Both the position numbers and the translations under genes were made by a program. A stretch of 6,952 nucleotides of DNA. Source: Bdellovibrionales bacterium (GTDB lineage Bacteria; Bdellovibrionota; Bdellovibrionia; Bdellovibrionales; JAMPXM01). Of this stretch, positions 5,636 to 6,952 are shown piece after piece. The stretch spans positions 1 through 6,952 of the forward strand of contig SXSP01000129.1 of assembly GCA_005792225.1 (NCBI GenBank). The letters are read 5' to 3'. Under the pieces are notes generated by a model, which was given only the letters and a program-made list of their open reading frames with translations, was not told where the DNA came from and did not search any database. Within the stretch, counting starts at the first letter, position 1, and every line of letters begins with the position of its first letter.

Positions 5636-6160
5636 ATGCTGTCTACTTCGTTCCGTGCACTCGCAACCGCGACCATCGCTCTCATGCTCATGGCATCGTG
5701 CGCTTCCAAACCCAAGACGACTGATACCGGCGAAGGCGCTGCGACTGGCGGCGACGCGAACACGACGCCCGTGATCGGCACGCAAGATATCGCGGTTGAT
5801 CCCCAAGGTTCGGATAGCGGCAAGATCAACGGTCTCACGACTGTGTTCTTCGAATACGATCAAGCTCGTTTGACTTCCGATGCTCGCAAAAAACTGACTT
5901 CGAACGCCGAGTGGATCAAGAGCAACCCCGCGTTCACGGTTCAAATCGAAGGTCACACGGACGAGCGCGGCTCGGTCGAGTACAACCTCGCCCTCGGCGA
6001 ACGTCGTGCTAAATCGGTTAAAGCCTATCTCGAAAGCCTCGGCGTCGACGCGAAACGTATGACGATCATCAGCTACGGCGAAGAAAAGCCGATCGACCCC
6101 AGCCACGAAGACACGGCTTGGTCGAAGAACCGTCGCGCGAACTTCGTTCCGCTTCGCTAA
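5636..6160 (+). CDS. pal: Peptidoglycan-associated lipoprotein Pal (OmpA-like domain)
   Basis: The 174-aa product has a lipoprotein signal peptide ending MASC, with Cys22 as the lipidated residue. Met at -3 of the lipobox is a mild departure from consensus, and +2 is Ala, consistent with transfer to the outer membrane. A Gly/Thr/Asp-rich linker (about 25-62) leads to an OmpA-like peptidoglycan-binding domain (about 67-174). Diagnostic features are VFFEYDQARLT (70-80), EGHTDERGSVEYNLALGERRA (105-125) with the Asp and Arg residues that hold meso-diaminopimelate in this family, ISYGEEKP (145-152) and SKNRRA (163-168). Pal tethers the outer membrane to peptidoglycan and works with TolB in the Tol-Pal system during division. 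Length and motifs are typical of full-length Pal. No tolB lies immediately upstream; the neighbour there is the divergent metallopeptidase gene. A strong terminator follows. Confidence 0.97.
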   Translation: MLSTSFRALATATIALMLMASCASKPKTTDTGEGAATGGDANTTPVIGTQDIAVDPQGSDSGKINGLTTVFFEYDQARLTSDARKKLTSNAEWIKSNPAFTVQIEGHTDERGSVEYNLALGERRAKSVKAYLESLGVDAKRMTIISYGEEKPIDPSHEDTAWSKNRRANFVPLR

Positions 6161-6178
6161 TTCTCCCGTTCGTTTTTT

Positions 6179-6224
6179 GGCTGGCTCCGCGAGTTCCGAC
6201 TTTTCGCGGGCCAGCCTTTCGTTT
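6179..6224 (+). terminator. Strong intrinsic terminator after pal
   Basis: GGCTGGC (6179-6185) pairs with GCCAGCC (6210-6216), and after a single bulged T, CCGCGA (6187-6192) pairs with TCGCGG (6204-6209). This gives a 13-bp GC-rich stem with an 11-base loop, followed by TTTCGTTTT. It begins 18 bases beyond the pal stop and should largely separate pal from the downstream pair, with any read-through setting their shared expression. Confidence 0.88.
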
Positions 6225-6286
6225 TATGATCTTAAGACTCGTTCATTCACGGCCTAAGTATTTGGGCCCGAGTTTTTTGGAAGGTC

Positions 6287-6616
6287 ATGAAGCCGAAACG
6301 CCTCGCTTTCATTCTCATCATTCTGCCTCTCGCTTTCGTCGTTGGCCTGATTTCGGGCTGCGTGACGCAAATTCCGGTTGATGAATACACGATGGCTCGC
6401 GCCGCTTACGAAGCCGCGAAAGAAGCCGATTCCGCTCGTTTTGCGCCCGCCATCTGGTTCGAAGCCGAGCAAGCGTACCGCGCTGGACAAAAGTCCTTTA
6501 AAGAACGTCATTACGAAGATGCACGAAAGAGCTTCGCACGGGCTCAGTCCCTCTCGGAACAAGCGGAGAACGCCGCTCGTCTCTCGCGCAACCAATCCGG
6601 CGAAGTGATCCCGTAA
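6287..6616 (+). CDS. DUF4398-type small outer-membrane lipoprotein (109 aa)
   Basis: The N-terminus is a lipoprotein signal peptide with basic residues 2-5, a long hydrophobic core (6-22) and the lipobox ISGC, so Cys25 is the lipidated residue. Val at +2 fits outer-membrane sorting. Residues about 34-100 match the DUF4398 pattern: Ala-rich helices with YEAAKEADSARFAPAIW, then AEQAYRAGQKSF, then YEDARKSFARAQSLSEQAE, which form a helical, TPR-like hairpin. The family is known in envelope operons but has no firm biochemical role; members often sit beside OmpA/Pal-type or coiled-coil lipoproteins, as here. The Shine-Dalgarno GGAAGG (6279-6284) is only two bases from the ATG, unusually close, so translation may be inefficient. 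The next gene begins 22 bases downstream and is probably co-transcribed. No clear promoter was seen in the 60 bases after the pal terminator. Confidence 0.9.
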   Translation: MKPKRLAFILIILPLAFVVGLISGCVTQIPVDEYTMARAAYEAAKEADSARFAPAIWFEAEQAYRAGQKSFKERHYEDARKSFARAQSLSEQAENAARLSRNQSGEVIP

Positions 6617-6625
6617 CTTGATCAT

Positions 6626-6632
6626 GGAAGGA
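6626..6632 (+). promoter_or_regulatory. Ribosome binding site of the last gene (decides the start)
   Basis: GGAAGGA lies six bases before ATG6639. It favours that start over the in-frame ATG at 6624, which overlaps this site and would leave no room for its own. Confidence 0.75.
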
Positions 6633-6638
6633 ATCTCG

Positions 6639-6952
6639 ATGAATCTCATTCGCAGTTTGGTCGGTGTCGCCCTCGGCGTCGTTCCCGTACTCACTCTCAG
6701 CGGTTGCCTTCAAACCCGCGAGGCCCAAAAGGAAGTCGAAGAAAAACAGGTCATGCGCCGCCAGGTTCAGACTCTTCAGCAAACGACGGCCGACGTGAAC
6801 TCGCGCTTTCAGGATCTCGAAGACGAAGTTCGCAAACTCAACGGTCGCATCGAAGCGACCGACATGAAGGTCAAACAGACGAACGGCCTGATCGATAAGG
6901 GCTTCGGTATGGCCGACGCCAAGTTTAAAGAAAAAGACGACGTCTACCGCGA
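6639..6952 (+). CDS. Coiled-coil lipoprotein, N-terminal part; CpoB/YbgF-like candidate (3' end outside window)
   Basis: The first 104 residues are visible. A lipoprotein signal peptide ends LSGC (lipidated Cys23). Residues about 27-100 are a long charged heptad-like helix: QKEVEEKQVMRRQVQTLQQ, then FQDLEDEVRKLNGRIEATD, typical of a trimeric or dimeric coiled coil. The layout and place near pal suggest CpoB/YbgF, whose N-terminal coiled coil precedes TPR repeats and which links Tol-Pal to peptidoglycan synthesis. Canonical CpoB is usually a soluble periplasmic protein; a lipobox is seen in some delta-proteobacterial-type homologues, so the assignment is tentative. The TPR region would lie beyond the window, so the call cannot be confirmed. 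It follows the DUF4398 gene by 22 bases, probably in one operon. Alternatively it is an unrelated Lpp-like or coiled-coil lipoprotein. Confidence 0.85.
   Translation, partial: MNLIRSLVGVALGVVPVLTLSGCLQTREAQKEVEEKQVMRRQVQTLQQTTADVNSRFQDLEDEVRKLNGRIEATDMKVKQTNGLIDKGFGMADAKFKEKDDVYR

Noticed and set aside
5633..6106. Minus-strand 157-aa open frame opposite pal
   Set aside because: Antisense to a certain Pal coding sequence, with Arg-rich shadow composition and no ribosome binding site seen.
6250..6280. Possible second terminator or promoter before the DUF4398 gene (GGCC repeats, T6 run, TAAGTA)
   Set aside because: The stem would be only 4 bp and the promoter hexamers match consensus too poorly to support a call.
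1..6952. CRISPR arrays, insertion sequences, tRNA or rRNA genes
   Set aside because: No repeated spacer pattern, transposase-like frame, terminal inverted repeats or structural RNA was recognised by eye.

Overview
The window looks like chromosomal DNA from a Gram-negative, outer-membrane-bearing bacterium. GC is moderate to high (about 55% by eye) and coding is dense. The best markers are a textbook Pal lipoprotein, a DUF4398 lipoprotein, a NADase-type glycan-binding-domain protein and a large protein with an outer-membrane barrel. Together they suggest a predatory or delta-proteobacterial-like lineage such as Bdellovibrionota. That placement is inference from gene content; there is no rRNA or other strong marker.

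Layout. (1) 1-1482, plus strand: the tail of a truncated gene overlaps by ATGA a small unrecognised 83-aa protein, which abuts an exported 375-aa protein with a C-terminal NADase-type glycan-binding (discoidin-like) domain. This is probably one translationally coupled operon. (2) 1484-2445, minus strand: an unrecognised 168-aa protein lies downstream of a short SSB (123 aa, no acidic C-terminal tip). A strong intrinsic terminator sits between them. (3) 2572-5451, minus strand: a 959-aa exported protein with three parts, a peptidase-MA-like zinc metallopeptidase domain (HEYVH plus a downstream Glu), a TolB/PD40-type beta-propeller, and an Omp85-like barrel carrying an RGY motif and a terminal Phe. 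(4) 5452-5635: a divergent promoter region with a palindrome around the pal -35 box, an AGTGACC direct repeat and small hairpins. (5) 5636-6952, plus strand: pal, a strong terminator, then a DUF4398 lipoprotein and the start of a coiled-coil lipoprotein resembling the N-terminus of CpoB/YbgF, which runs off the window.

Functionally the right two-thirds is an envelope locus. Three consecutive lipoproteins, one of which is the peptidoglycan-binding Pal, face a divergently transcribed outer-membrane metallopeptidase whose middle domain belongs to the same broad fold as TolB, the Pal partner. No tolB lies directly upstream of pal here. The most notable item is the peptidase-propeller-Omp85-barrel protein: each part is recognisable, but I know of no assigned function for the combination. 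The left third is less well understood. No mobile elements, CRISPR arrays, tRNA or rRNA genes were seen, and no gene-free stretch exceeds about 185 bases.
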